Shown here one piece after another: positions 14,951-14,969 of a DNA stretch of 14,969 nt. Within the stretch, counting starts at the first letter, position 1. Each line of letters starts with the position of its first letter. Below the pieces are notes generated by a model. The model did no database searches, was not told the origin of the DNA, and saw only the letters and a program-made list of their open reading frames with translations. The translations under genes and the position numbers were made by a program. The stretch comes from Burkholderiaceae bacterium (GTDB taxonomy: Bacteria > Pseudomonadota > Gammaproteobacteria > Burkholderiales > Burkholderiaceae), in NCBI GenBank assembly GCA_947470165.1, contig CANISN010000017.1, forward strand, positions 1 through 14,969. Direction: 5' to 3'.

Positions 14951-14969
14951 GATGTAAATATTATATATA
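14951..14969 (-). promoter_or_regulatory. Promoter region of the persulfide operon (partial)
   Basis: On the minus strand TATAAT (14965-14960) is a perfect -10 hexamer, about 24 bases before the TTG start, within a TATA-rich tract that runs off the window. AT-rich palindromes at this position are the kind of site BigR-type repressors bind, but the full operator and the -35 lie outside the window. Confidence 0.5.

Noticed and set aside
1..14969. CRISPR array, tRNA genes, insertion sequences or prophage genes
   Set aside because: Reading through the window, no regularly spaced direct repeats, cloverleaf-like tracts, transposase motifs or terminal inverted repeats were seen.

Overview
The window looks like chromosomal DNA from a small-genome, AT-leaning betaproteobacterium of the Burkholderiales, most likely Polynucleobacter or a close relative. 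I judge this from the character of the proteins: MsrPQ, a monomeric NADP-isocitrate dehydrogenase, a DUF6352-like protein, a DUF6662-like outer-membrane protein and a BigR-type sulfide operon. No rRNA, tRNA, CRISPR array, transposase or prophage gene was seen.

Layout. (1) 1-2139, minus strand: a metallo-beta-lactamase-fold hydrolase cut by the window edge, then msrQ and msrP, the haem membrane subunit and the molybdopterin catalytic subunit of the periplasmic methionine sulfoxide reductase. (2) 2251-4574, minus: monomeric icd with a strong terminator. (3) 4822-7520: an MFS transporter converging on a DUF6352-like protein, then a divergent FKBP-type prolyl isomerase with its own terminator. 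(4) 7541-10335: a membrane-anchored SLT-type lytic transglycosylase (minus), a 550-bp divergent spacer holding three hairpins and a possible 48-aa ORF, a secreted DNA/RNA non-specific endonuclease (plus), and a small DUF3820 protein (minus).

(5) 10371-13441, plus strand, is the most interesting region. Two near-consensus Fur boxes overlie a good sigma-70 promoter. Downstream are a DUF6662-like outer-membrane barrel gene broken by an in-frame TAA, a small reading frame of about 59 codons also broken by an in-frame TAA, an exported FMN-binding-domain protein, an ApbE flavin transferase, and a four-helix membrane protein with two histidine pairs placed like the ligands of two stacked b haems. 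The last three genes are joined by ATGA overlaps. I infer an iron-starvation-induced, flavinylated electron-transfer module, possibly for ferric reduction outside the cytoplasm. In this strain its two 5' genes may be decaying.

(6) 13424-14969, minus: a persulfide-detoxification operon made of an ETHE1/Blh-like persulfide dioxygenase, a BigR/SqrR-like ArsR repressor with two cysteines 66 residues apart, and a DUF2892 membrane protein. It ends in a terminator that overlaps the end of the converging iron-regulated operon.
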